A stretch of 30,059 bases of DNA. Origin: Desulfovibrio sp. Lineage in GTDB: Bacteria; Desulfobacterota; Desulfovibrionia; Desulfovibrionales; Desulfovibrionaceae. Where the stretch lies: positions 1 through 30,059 of the forward strand of contig JAITEY010000158.1 in the NCBI GenBank assembly GCA_031281815.1, given 5' to 3'. Made by a program: the position numbers and the translations under genes. Positions 22,498-29,116 of the stretch are shown here, one piece after another (position 1 is the stretch's first letter; each line of letters begins with the position of its first letter). The notes beneath the pieces were generated by a model. That model did no database searches, was not told the origin of the DNA, and saw only the letters and a list, made by a program, of their open reading frames with translations.

Positions 22498-22812
22498 ATG
22501 GCTACGACTACTTTTGATACACTTGGATATTTTGAAAAATTGATTTCCGCGGGCGTCCCTGAACAGCAAGCCAAAGTCCAAGCCGACACAATGCGGGAAG
22601 TCATTGAGGACAGACTTGCAAATGTTGACGGTAATGTTGCAACTAAGGCCGATATTCGCACTTTGGATGCCAAAATTGACATGGTAGAAACAAAATTACT
22701 TCTTTCACCGGCCAACCAAAAGCACGAACTCCTCAAATGGATGATCGGCATAGCCTGTGCGCAAGCTGCTTTTATAGTAACATTACTTCGCATCATGAAC
22801 CTTCTGAAATAA
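22498..22812 (+). CDS. DUF1640-like coiled-coil membrane protein
   Basis: This 104-aa protein resembles the DUF1640/CCDC90-like family. An N-terminal amphipathic part (TTTFDTLGYFEKLISAGVPEQQAKVQADTM) is followed by ATKADIRTLDAKIDMVETKL, a heptad-rich coiled coil (about 50-70), and a C-terminal transmembrane helix (about 80-100, LKWMIGIACAQAAFIVTLLRI). Such small proteins are patchily distributed and often duplicated; their bacterial function is unknown. Base composition is clearly more AT-rich than both flanks, and it lies exactly in the unique segment between two duplicated dehydrogenase genes. The ATG at 22498 has a usable GAGGTTCTC-like upstream site. Confidence 0.78.
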   Translation: MATTTFDTLGYFEKLISAGVPEQQAKVQADTMREVIEDRLANVDGNVATKADIRTLDAKIDMVETKLLLSPANQKHELLKWMIGIACAQAAFIVTLLRIMNLLK

Positions 22813-22927
22813 TCGGCTTTGCAACTAAAGGAAACAGTGCCGGAAAAAAACGCAAAAGTGCGCTGTCTTTAGAAAGGGAATCGCTAAGAACGGAACGATC
22901 CGGCGGGACGAAACGGCTCTTGCTTTT

Positions 22928-22960
22928 TTGCCGGCGATGCTCCGCAATTTTCTTCGGTAA
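22928..22960 (+). promoter_or_regulatory. Leader hairpin of the second dehydrogenase copy
   Basis: TTGCCG (22928-22933) pairs with CGGTAA (22955-22960), using one G-U wobble. This is the position-equivalent of the hairpin at 21391-21423. Loop bases GATGCTCC and ATTTTCT are kept in both copies. Confidence 0.45.
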
Positions 22961-22985
22961 TCTCCACAGCAAGGGAGCTATGACA

Positions 22986-23969
22986 ATGCGTAAAGACACA
23001 GTAGTTTTTCCTGATGCCGGAAGCATAGGCGACGATTTTGCCTGGCCTGATTTTTCCGACTTCGGCGAGGTGGTCATGTACGACCGGACCCTGCCGGAAC
23101 AGACGGAGGAACGAATCAGGGACGCCGCGTTCATCCTCACCAACAAGGTGGTCGTCACGGCCGAACATCTGGCCGCCGCGCCCTCCCTGCGGTATATCGG
23201 GGTACTGGCGACCGGCTTCAATCAGGTGGATATCCGGGCCGCCGCCGCGCGCGGCATCCCCGTCTGCAACGTGCCGGACTATTCCACGCCCTCCGTGGTT
23301 CAGCACGTTTTTACCCTGATTCTGCTCCTCAGTTCGCGCGCTTGCGAACTCACGGCCTCCGTGCGCCGGGGCGACTGGAGCAAGAGCAGGCATTTCTGTT
23401 ACTGGGACAAACCCATTTTCGAACTGCACGGCAAAACCATGGGCGTTGTGGGCTTCGGGAACATCGGCGCGGGGGTGGCCCGCGCGGCCCACGGCTTCGG
23501 CATGCATGTTCTGGCCTACGCGCCCCGCCCCAAGCCGGCGCCGGATTTCCGGCCTTTCGACTTTGTCGGTCTGGACGACCTGTTCGCCCGCTCCGACGTC
23601 ATCAGCCTGCACTGTCCGCTGAACAGGGAAAGTGAAGGCATGGTCGACGCCCGCCTGCTGGGATTGATGAAAAAGCAGGCCCTGCTCATCAACACGGCGC
23701 GCGGTCCGCTGATCAACGAGCGTGACCTTCTGGACGCGCTCAAAGAAGAACGCATAGGCGGCGCGGGGCTGGACGTCGTCGCCGCGGAACCCATGGCCGA
23801 CGACAACCCGTTGCGTTTTGCCCCGAACTGCATGATTACCCCGCACGTGGCCTGGTGCGCCGTTGAATCCCGCATGCGCCTCATGCAGGCCGCCTGCGAC
23901 AACATCCGCGCCTATCTGGGCGGCGCGCCCGTCAACGTGGTCAACGGCGTTGCGCGCCGCGCCGATTAA
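22986..23969 (+). CDS. D-2-hydroxyacid dehydrogenase, copy 2 (canonical)
   Basis: This is a 327-aa paralogue of the gene at 21448, very similar over its full length. It keeps the family-typical loops (ILTNKVVVTAEHLAAAPSLRYIGVLATGFNQVD, GDWSKS, FCYWDKPIFELHGK). It also keeps the VGFGNIGAGVA dinucleotide motif and catalytic Arg (INTARGP), Glu (VVAAEP) and His (TPHVAW). It is probably a glycerate/hydroxypyruvate-type reductase; as in copy 1, APRPK after beta-2 lacks the NAD-specific Asp. The start is set at ATG 22986 by homology with copy 1 and by the 9-base spacing from AAGGGA; ATG 22980 is in frame but too close to it. Stop TAA falls right after the conserved RRAD end. Confidence 0.94.
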   Translation: MRKDTVVFPDAGSIGDDFAWPDFSDFGEVVMYDRTLPEQTEERIRDAAFILTNKVVVTAEHLAAAPSLRYIGVLATGFNQVDIRAAAARGIPVCNVPDYSTPSVVQHVFTLILLLSSRACELTASVRRGDWSKSRHFCYWDKPIFELHGKTMGVVGFGNIGAGVARAAHGFGMHVLAYAPRPKPAPDFRPFDFVGLDDLFARSDVISLHCPLNRESEGMVDARLLGLMKKQALLINTARGPLINERDLLDALKEERIGGAGLDVVAAEPMADDNPLRFAPNCMITPHVAWCAVESRMRLMQAACDNIRAYLGGAPVNVVNGVARRAD

Positions 23970-23981
23970 CGCATTGCAACA

Positions 23982-25529
23982 TTGAAAGTGTACTCCGTCC
24001 GCATCGTCTGCCGCCTCGCCCTCTGCCTCGCCCTCTGCGCGCCGGCCGTCACGCTCGCGCCGCGCGCGGGCGTGGGCAAAACGGCGGAATACCCGGTCGC
24101 CATGCGCAGCTTCGGCGTCTGGATACCGGAAACCCAGGAACGCTTCGATTTTTCCGTCTGGTACCCCGCCCGCACAACCATGACCGGCGGCGTCATGGAC
24201 GGCCGGCTCACCGAAGCCGGCAAACGCGGCCGCATCATCCCCGGTTTTTACCCGCTGCTGCTGCTTTCCCACGATACGGCCGGCAGCCGCTTCGCGCACA
24301 ACGATTCGGCAACGGCCCTGGCTTCGGCGGGGATGCTCGTCGTGGCGCCGACCCACAGCGGAGACAACCAGAATGCCGGCGACGCCGTATACACGGCGGA
24401 ACTGCTGCGCGACAGGCCGCGCAACCTGCTGCGCGCCCTGGAAACCGTGCTCGGCACGCCGGAATTCGCGCCCTATGCGGACGAATCGCGCATCGGACTG
24501 CTCGGCGTCGGCTTCGGCGCCGTAACAGTTCTTCAGCTTCTCGGCCTCAGCCCCGACTTTTCCCTGCTTGACGGCTACTGCGGCCCGGAGCGGCGGGAAG
24601 ACGGATTTTGCACGCCCTGGACGGCGCAACGCCTGTCCCGCCTGCCGGAAGCCATGCGCGCGATGACCAGAACATGGGGAAGACAAGCGTTTACGCCGCA
24701 GCTTTCCCTTTTTGCCCCCAAATTGCTGAGCGTCGCCGTGCCGCGGCCCGCGGCCGAGGCCGCCGACAACACGGGGCCGGGGGGCGCTGCGCCGGGAAAC
24801 AGGAGCCTGTGGCAACGTCTTTTCGGCGACAACGACGACGACGAGCCGCCCCAGGACAACGCGCCGCCGCCCCCGTCGGAGGTCGAAGAAGCGGACGCCG
24901 CAGGCGAACCGCGCGGCGGCTCCGTTGCGGATTTCCCCCTGCTCCTGGATTTTCAGGGCGGCCCGCTGTTCGGAGGCACGGACTCCGGAGCGGCCTTCGT
25001 CCACATCGCCCTTGCCGATTCCCCGCAGTACAGGGTTCCCGTACGCGCCGGCGGTGAAGATATGACCGGGCCCGAGCCGACGCCGCTCAGAGTCGACGCA
25101 TCGACGCCCTTCCGCCGCAGGGCGGAAACGCGCACCGTACGCGCCGTTGCGCTGCTGGTCCCGGCGGGCGGCATGCTCTTCCGCCCGGACCCCCTGCGCG
25201 CCGCCGGCGTCCCCCTGGCCGTCGTCGAAGCCGGACTCGACACGCTCTACCCGCCGGAACGGCATGCGGAACCGTACCTCCTCGGGGCGGCGGAGCCGTC
25301 CGGGCTGCTGCGCGTGGAAAACGCCGACCACTTTTCCCTGTTCGCTCCCTGCCCCGCGGACTCGGCGGCAATGCCCGCGGAAAGCTGCGGCAGGCTTTCC
25401 GGTCAGGAACGCCGGGAAGCCGCCGAAGAACGCGACCGCTTTCTCCTGTCGTTTTTTCAGTCCATCCTGGGAGGAGCGGAAAAAGTCCCCGAGCCTTCGG
25501 GGTTTATAGCCGCGCCCGACGGCCGGTAA
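23982..25529 (+). CDS. Exported alpha/beta-hydrolase-like protein with altered nucleophile
   Basis: This is a protein of about 515 aa resembling predicted dienelactone hydrolases (COG4188 type). A hydrophobic N-terminus (IVCRLALCLALCAPAV) suggests export. The body has RFDFSVWYPAR, the oxyanion segment LLLLSHDTAG, ALASAGMLVVAPTHSGDN, and at the nucleophile elbow IGLLGVGFGAVTVL where the family has GHSFGG. The serine position is Gly177 (codon at 24510). A catalytic-like His survives near the end (ENADHFSLF). Between them lies an insertion of about 100-150 residues with acidic/proline stretches (FGDNDDDEPPQDNAPPPP). The start is uncertain: TTG 23982 or GTG 23988, neither with a good ribosome site, 12 bases after copy 2 of the dehydrogenase. 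Hydrolase activity is doubtful. Confidence 0.8.
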   Translation: MKVYSVRIVCRLALCLALCAPAVTLAPRAGVGKTAEYPVAMRSFGVWIPETQERFDFSVWYPARTTMTGGVMDGRLTEAGKRGRIIPGFYPLLLLSHDTAGSRFAHNDSATALASAGMLVVAPTHSGDNQNAGDAVYTAELLRDRPRNLLRALETVLGTPEFAPYADESRIGLLGVGFGAVTVLQLLGLSPDFSLLDGYCGPERREDGFCTPWTAQRLSRLPEAMRAMTRTWGRQAFTPQLSLFAPKLLSVAVPRPAAEAADNTGPGGAAPGNRSLWQRLFGDNDDDEPPQDNAPPPPSEVEEADAAGEPRGGSVADFPLLLDFQGGPLFGGTDSGAAFVHIALADSPQYRVPVRAGGEDMTGPEPTPLRVDASTPFRRRAETRTVRAVALLVPAGGMLFRPDPLRAAGVPLAVVEAGLDTLYPPERHAEPYLLGAAEPSGLLRVENADHFSLFAPCPADSAAMPAESCGRLSGQERREAAEERDRFLLSFFQSILGGAEKVPEPSGFIAAPDGR

Positions 25530-25602
25530 CTCGGCATCAACGCCCTGTTTTTACAGGCAGTTGCTAAAAATCGGACTTGCGGTATGATGGAACGGATGAA
25601 GC

Positions 25603-25650
25603 GTGTCGGGGGTTAGCCGGTTCACGGGGATTTACTGCGGGGCAGTATGA
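25603..25650 (+). CDS. Possible 15-codon mini-ORF
   Basis: GTG at 25603 opens 15 codons (ending FTGIYCGAV) whose TGA overlaps the ATG of the next mini-ORF (ATGA at 25647-25650). Its last ten codons are the duplicate of the end of that mini-ORF. There is no clear ribosome site; listed because it completes the coupled chain. Confidence 0.25.
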   Translation: MSGVSRFTGIYCGAV

Positions 25651-25721
25651 CCTTCCTGCCTGCGGAGCATGTGACGCAAACCGGTTGCCGGATCACGGGG
25701 TTTTACCGCGGGGCAGTATGA
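25616..25721 (+). repeat. 71-bp-spaced start-region duplication
   Basis: Blocks 25616-25650 and 25687-25721 match at 32 of 35 positions (core CACGGGG.TTTAC.GCGGGG) and both end in GCAGTATGA, so ribosome-site region and start codon are duplicated. The offset is exactly 71 bases. The remaining 36 bases between them are not clearly repeated after the second block. Confidence 0.85.
25647..25721 (+). CDS. 24-codon mini-ORF coupled to the 25718 gene
   Basis: The peptide starts MTFLPAEHVTQTGCR and ends GFYRGAV, 24 residues. Its TGA overlaps the ATG of the downstream gene (ATGA at 25718-25721). It arises because a 35-bp start-region block is repeated 71 bases apart. Its length and junction are identical to the two mini-ORFs before tatD, though the sequences are unrelated. 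There is no evidence for a peptide function. Confidence 0.45.
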   Translation: MTFLPAEHVTQTGCRITGFYRGAV

Positions 25722-26665
25722 GCGTTGCGCTGTTGTATGTGCCGGAACTGAAGCCTGAATCGGCGCCTGCCGATGTGCCGGGGCAGGTCGCCTTTTTCCC
25801 GAGCGGGTTGCCCGAAGGACGCGCCGTGTCTGTACCCGGCGCGGGAGAGAAGACCACGGCGGGAACGCCGACGCCTGCCGCCGCCTCCTCCGAAAACGCC
25901 GCCGCTGGCCGACCGGCGCGTTCTCCGGAAGCGGAAGCCGCGCGGCTGGCGGTGCTTGCCGCCCTGCCCCTTTCCCCCGCCGAAGCGCGGGCGGCCCTTG
26001 AAGAACTTTTGCGTATGGGTCTGGAATACGCGTCAAACGGCCTTTTGCGCGCGGCGGAACTGTACGGGACATACGCGGCGGAGGACGAGGCAACTGCCGC
26101 GGAACGCGCCGGGCTTGCGCGGTTCGCGGCGACCGGCGACCTGCCGGGAGAGGACGGCGCACTCCCTGCTCCTGGAACGGCTGATGCTGCGGGGCAGGCG
26201 CGGACGGCCCGCAAACGCCTGGTCGACGCGCAAAAAATCCTGATTCTGGCCGAATACCTGGAAGAAAAAAATCTGGAGCGCGCGGCGCTGGAAAAGAGCG
26301 TCCGCAGAGCGGAACAGGCCTTGCGCGCAAGCCTCGGCGAAGGCAAAGAAGCCCGCGGCGAGGACGTGGAACAGGACCCCGGCAGCGCGGCCGGAAAGGA
26401 TTTCCCCCGCGTCGACCCGCGCACGCTGCTCCGGGCCGTCCGGCATTTTCTGCCGGAACATGCCGCGCTGTTCACCGCAAACGACGAACTGACGGCGGAA
26501 CTCACGGAGCAAGGCCTGCTCGGGCCGCTGCCCGCCGACCGCGCGAGCCTCGCTGCGTCCCTGCCGGAACAGGATCGCTCCGGCCTGCTGTACGCCCGGC
26601 TGCCCGCCGATACCGCCCTTTTGCGGGAAACGGAACTGCTAGCGCGGCCCGGATCACCGGCCTGA
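25718..26665 (+). CDS. Hypothetical protein, 315 aa
   Basis: I do not recognise a characterised family. The product starts MSVALLYVPELKPESAP. Residues about 20-75 are Pro/Ala/Gly-rich and probably disordered. Residues about 78-215 are helical and Ala/Glu-rich, with a long charged coiled-coil-like run (RKRLVDAQKILILAEYLEEKN and ERAALEKSVRRAEQALRASL). The C-terminal about 90 residues (DPRTLLRAVRHFLPEHAALFTANDEL) look globular. There is no signal peptide or membrane helix, so it is probably cytoplasmic. The ATG at 25718 is preferred because the protein then starts at the duplicated start region and upstream in-frame sequence (to TTG 25577) is itself part of that duplication. GCGGGG is a weak ribosome site. 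Confidence 0.75.
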   Translation: MSVALLYVPELKPESAPADVPGQVAFFPSGLPEGRAVSVPGAGEKTTAGTPTPAAASSENAAAGRPARSPEAEAARLAVLAALPLSPAEARAALEELLRMGLEYASNGLLRAAELYGTYAAEDEATAAERAGLARFAATGDLPGEDGALPAPGTADAAGQARTARKRLVDAQKILILAEYLEEKNLERAALEKSVRRAEQALRASLGEGKEARGEDVEQDPGSAAGKDFPRVDPRTLLRAVRHFLPEHAALFTANDELTAELTEQGLLGPLPADRASLAASLPEQDRSGLLYARLPADTALLRETELLARPGSPA

Positions 26666-26747
26666 GCAGGCGCAAGGCCGGACATTGAAACATTGCAATG
26701 TCAACCCGTATGCCTTCGGCGGCCTGAGCAGGCGCAAGGCCGGACAT
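26658..26747 (+). repeat. 28-bp direct repeat with internal hairpin, 62 bases apart
   Basis: CGGCCTGAGCAGGCGCAAGG followed by CCGGACAT occurs at 26658-26685 and again at 26720-26747. The first copy contains the stop codon of the preceding gene. In the first copy CCGGCCT pairs with AGGCCGG (7-bp stem), so the element may terminate transcription. Between copies lies the perfect palindrome ACATTGCAATGT (26690-26701). Nothing else nameable is in 26666-26854. Confidence 0.8.
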
Positions 26748-26854
26748 ACGGGCATTGCGATAACGGCATCGCAACATTGATGTATATGCCTCCGGCGGCG
26801 CAAAACCTTCCGGGGCGGGCGAACGCCCGACGCTGAGGGACAAGGACGCGGAAC

Positions 26855-27535
26855 ATGCCCGAAACAAGGCTTCAGGACGCTTTGGAATTTGAACTCAACG
26901 GCCTGGTTTTCGACATAGACGGGGTCATGCTGGATTCACGCGCTTCCAATATGGAGTTTTACAACATGATTCGCGAGGCCGTGCATCTGCCGCCCCTCAG
27001 CCCGGAAGAAGAGGAATACTGCCACATGGCCTCGGAAGCCGAGTGTATGGCCCGCATCATTCCGCCGGCGTACCGCGAGGCCGCCTATGAGGCGCGCGCG
27101 AAAATCAGCTACACGGAACAGATACTGCCCCTGCTCTCCCTGGAAAACGGCCTGACGGAAGCCCTGCACTGGCTCGACATGTGGGGCGTCAAACTCGGCA
27201 TATTTACCAACCGCAACAAAAAGGTCTACGACCTCCTGCATTATTTCGGCCTGGAAGATACGTTTCTCCCGGTGATGACCGCGTCCGACTGTCCGCCCAA
27301 GCCCTGCCCGGACGGCCTTGTGCAAATTGCGGCGCAATGGGGCGAAACGCCGGCAAACATCGCCTTTCTGGGAGATTCCAAGGTGGACGAGCAGGCCGCG
27401 CGCGGCGCCGGCGCGGCATTCTGGTCTTTCCGCAACAACGCGCTGGACGCCGGGCTGCATGTCGACGATTTTTTCGGCATGATTACCATGATAACGCCCC
27501 TGGTGGAAAAACGCCGGCCGTCGCCGGCCGCATGA
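26855..27535 (+). CDS. HAD-family phosphatase (phosphoglycolate-phosphatase-like)
   Basis: This is a 226-aa haloacid-dehalogenase-superfamily hydrolase with a helical C1-type cap. Motif I is FDIDGVMLDS (about 19-28; nucleophile Asp and the following acid/base Asp). Motif II is the Thr of GIFTNR, motif III the Lys in PPKPCPDG and motif IV FLGDSKVDEQAA. All residues for aspartyl-phosphate chemistry are intact. The wording around motifs II-IV is closest to Gph/PpaX-like small-molecule phosphatases. The true substrate cannot be told. ATG 26855 follows GGACGCGG. It opens a same-strand run with yggT, the divIVA-domain gene and others. Confidence 0.9.
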   Translation: MPETRLQDALEFELNGLVFDIDGVMLDSRASNMEFYNMIREAVHLPPLSPEEEEYCHMASEAECMARIIPPAYREAAYEARAKISYTEQILPLLSLENGLTEALHWLDMWGVKLGIFTNRNKKVYDLLHYFGLEDTFLPVMTASDCPPKPCPDGLVQIAAQWGETPANIAFLGDSKVDEQAARGAGAAFWSFRNNALDAGLHVDDFFGMITMITPLVEKRRPSPAA

Positions 27536-27559
27536 GCGCCGCCCCGCGGCGGAGGACGC

Positions 27560-27865
27560 ATGGGACTTCTTATAACCTTGATCAAGGCTGTGGATTTTGT
27601 CGTTTCCTCGCTCATCAACCTGTATTTTTTCGTCGTGCTGGGCGCCTGCATCGTAAGCTGGGTCAACCCCGACCCTTACAATCCCATTGTGCGCGTTTTG
27701 CGTCAGCTTACTGAACCGGCGCTGTGGCGCATACGGAAATGGATGCCGTTCACCTTTATCGGAGGCCTGGATTTGTCGCCGGTCGTGCTGCTCCTGGGCC
27801 TTCAGGTGCTGCAGATGCTGATTTCGGGCATACTGTGGCAGATACCGGCGCTGTTTGCGGGTTGA
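27560..27865 (+). CDS. YggT family membrane protein
   Basis: This 101-aa integral membrane protein has two hydrophobic segments (about 4-33 and 70-95) separated by the family signature SWVNPDPYNPIVRVLRQLTEPAL, where the conserved NPxNPxxxxLxxLTEPxL core is easily recognised. YggT proteins are widespread and their genes commonly neighbour divIVA/sepF division genes or yggS/yggU. A role in division, membrane or ion homeostasis is suspected but not proven. The start ATG 27560 has GGAGG at about 27550-27554. It stops 3 bases before the divIVA-domain gene, indicating co-translation. Confidence 0.93.
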   Translation: MGLLITLIKAVDFVVSSLINLYFFVVLGACIVSWVNPDPYNPIVRVLRQLTEPALWRIRKWMPFTFIGGLDLSPVVLLLGLQVLQMLISGILWQIPALFAG

Positions 27866-27868
27866 GCC

Positions 27869-28414
27869 ATGTCCGTCAACCGGGTCGACATCCTGAATCA
27901 CAGCTTTTCCCGCACCTTGCGCGGGTATAACCCGGAGGAAGTGGACAACTACCTGCAGGATGTCGCGGACACGCTTGCCCGGCTCGGCGACGAGCGCGTG
28001 CGCCTGACCAATCTCACGACCCGCCTTGAGGAACAACTGCAGAGCTATGCCGAGCGGGAAAACGCGGTGCGCGAAACCCTGCTCATTTCCCGGCGCATGG
28101 CCGAGGAACTGAAAAGTTCCGCGCAAAAGGAGGCGCAACTGCTTATCGAGGCGGCCCAAAACCGGGCGGAAAACCTGACCAACCAAGCAAATCAGCGGCT
28201 GGCCCGCATCCTTGATGAAATTGCGGAAGCGCGTAAACTGAAAGCGCAATTTGAGTTCAAAGTGCGTTCCGTTATTGAAGGACACCTGAAACTGCTCGAA
28301 CTCAGCCGCATGGAAGACATCCGCATGGAACGGGCGACGGCGGCGCTGAAACGCGGCGGCGAGGCGGAACGCGCGGGCGGAAACCGGGAAAGCCCGGGCG
28401 AACCCGGAGCCTGA
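27869..28414 (+). CDS. DivIVA-domain coiled-coil protein
   Basis: This is a 181-aa cytoplasmic protein. The N-terminal DivIVA motif (RVDILNHSFSRTLRGYNPEEVDNYLQDVAD, about 5-34) has the conserved F-x-GY-xxxEVDxFL pattern used to bind curved membrane in Gram-positive DivIVA. A long continuous coiled coil (about 35-150) follows, then a short polar tail (about 160-181). In Gram-negatives such proteins are less studied; the neighbouring yggT suggests a division- or pole-related role (inference). The ATG lies 3 bases after yggT stops. Confidence 0.92.
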   Translation: MSVNRVDILNHSFSRTLRGYNPEEVDNYLQDVADTLARLGDERVRLTNLTTRLEEQLQSYAERENAVRETLLISRRMAEELKSSAQKEAQLLIEAAQNRAENLTNQANQRLARILDEIAEARKLKAQFEFKVRSVIEGHLKLLELSRMEDIRMERATAALKRGGEAERAGGNRESPGEPGA

Positions 28415-28433
28415 AAACAAACGAGGATGCCGC

Positions 28434-28802
28434 ATGCCTGCCGCGGACGCGCCCGACACTATGCCGCCCTTTGTTTCGCGGGCCGCCGACGGCGCATGGC
28501 ATCTGCTGGTGCATGCCCTGCCCGGCGCGAAAAAATCCGAAGTTTCGGGCATCAGGGAAGGACGCCTGTGCGTGCGCATTGCCGCGCCCGCTGTGGAAAA
28601 CAAGGCCAACGCCGCCCTGGCGGCGCTGACGGCGCGCGCCCTGGGCCTGCGGCCGGCGAAAATATCCGTGCTTTCCGGCGCGAAGAGCAGGCAAAAATGC
28701 CTGCGCATCGCGGCGGATACCGAACCGGACTGGAAACGTCTGCTGCCCGGAGCATGCATGCTCTCCACCGTGCCGGCGCAGGCCGGCCCGGCGGAACAGT
28801 GA
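28434..28802 (+). CDS. DUF167 / YggU family protein
   Basis: This is a 122-aa small cytoplasmic protein of the YggU (DUF167) family. Signature elements are VHALPGAKKSEV, RLCVRIAAPAVENKANAALAALTARAL and ISVLSGAKSRQKCLRI, which match the family's conserved V-x-PxAxxxxV, APPxxGKANxxL and G-xxSRxKxxxI patterns. The role is unknown; the gene frequently neighbours yggT/yggS. The ATG 28434 has ACGAGG 7 bases upstream. The last about 25 residues extend beyond the usual domain end. Confidence 0.92.
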   Translation: MPAADAPDTMPPFVSRAADGAWHLLVHALPGAKKSEVSGIREGRLCVRIAAPAVENKANAALAALTARALGLRPAKISVLSGAKSRQKCLRIAADTEPDWKRLLPGACMLSTVPAQAGPAEQ

Positions 28803-28879
28803 AGGGAACGGAGCCCGTCAAAAAAAACATCCGTGTTTACATATAGTTGCCGTTATACACCGCAGAGAGGAGGAATGCC

Positions 28880-29116
28880 GTGGAACAAAGAGAATACGCC
28901 CTGCTGGAACAACTGGCCCCGACGCACCCGGACCTGAAAAACCTCTGGGACGACCACATCCTCTATGAAAAACAACTGGAAAAGCTGGAAGGCAAGACCT
29001 TCATGACCCCGACGGAAAGGCAGGAAGCCGCCCGGATAAAAAAACTCAAGCTGGACGGCAAGACGAAACTGGTCGCCCTCCTGCAACACTATGCATCCTC
29101 GGAGGACGAGAGGTAA
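28880..29116 (+). CDS. DUF465 / YdcH-like small helical protein
   Basis: This is a 78-aa protein starting at GTG 28880, with AGGAGG at about 28868-28873; the earlier in-frame ATG 28847 has no ribosome site. It forms a helical hairpin: EQREYALLEQLAPTHPDLKNLWDDH, LYEKQLEKLE, then the family signature FMTPTERQEAARIKKLKLDGKTKL. DUF465 proteins are small cytoplasmic coiled coils of unknown function. Its TAA shares its last A with the ilvB ATG (TAATG), so the two are translationally coupled. A TATAGT hexamer at 28842-28847, without a good -35, could promote this pair. Confidence 0.9.
   Translation: MEQREYALLEQLAPTHPDLKNLWDDHILYEKQLEKLEGKTFMTPTERQEAARIKKLKLDGKTKLVALLQHYASSEDER

Noticed and set aside
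22884..25331. 815-codon minus-strand frame opposite the dehydrogenase and hydrolase genes
   Set aside because: Long only because of GC-rich codon bias; composition is unlike a real protein and two recognised genes occupy the plus strand.
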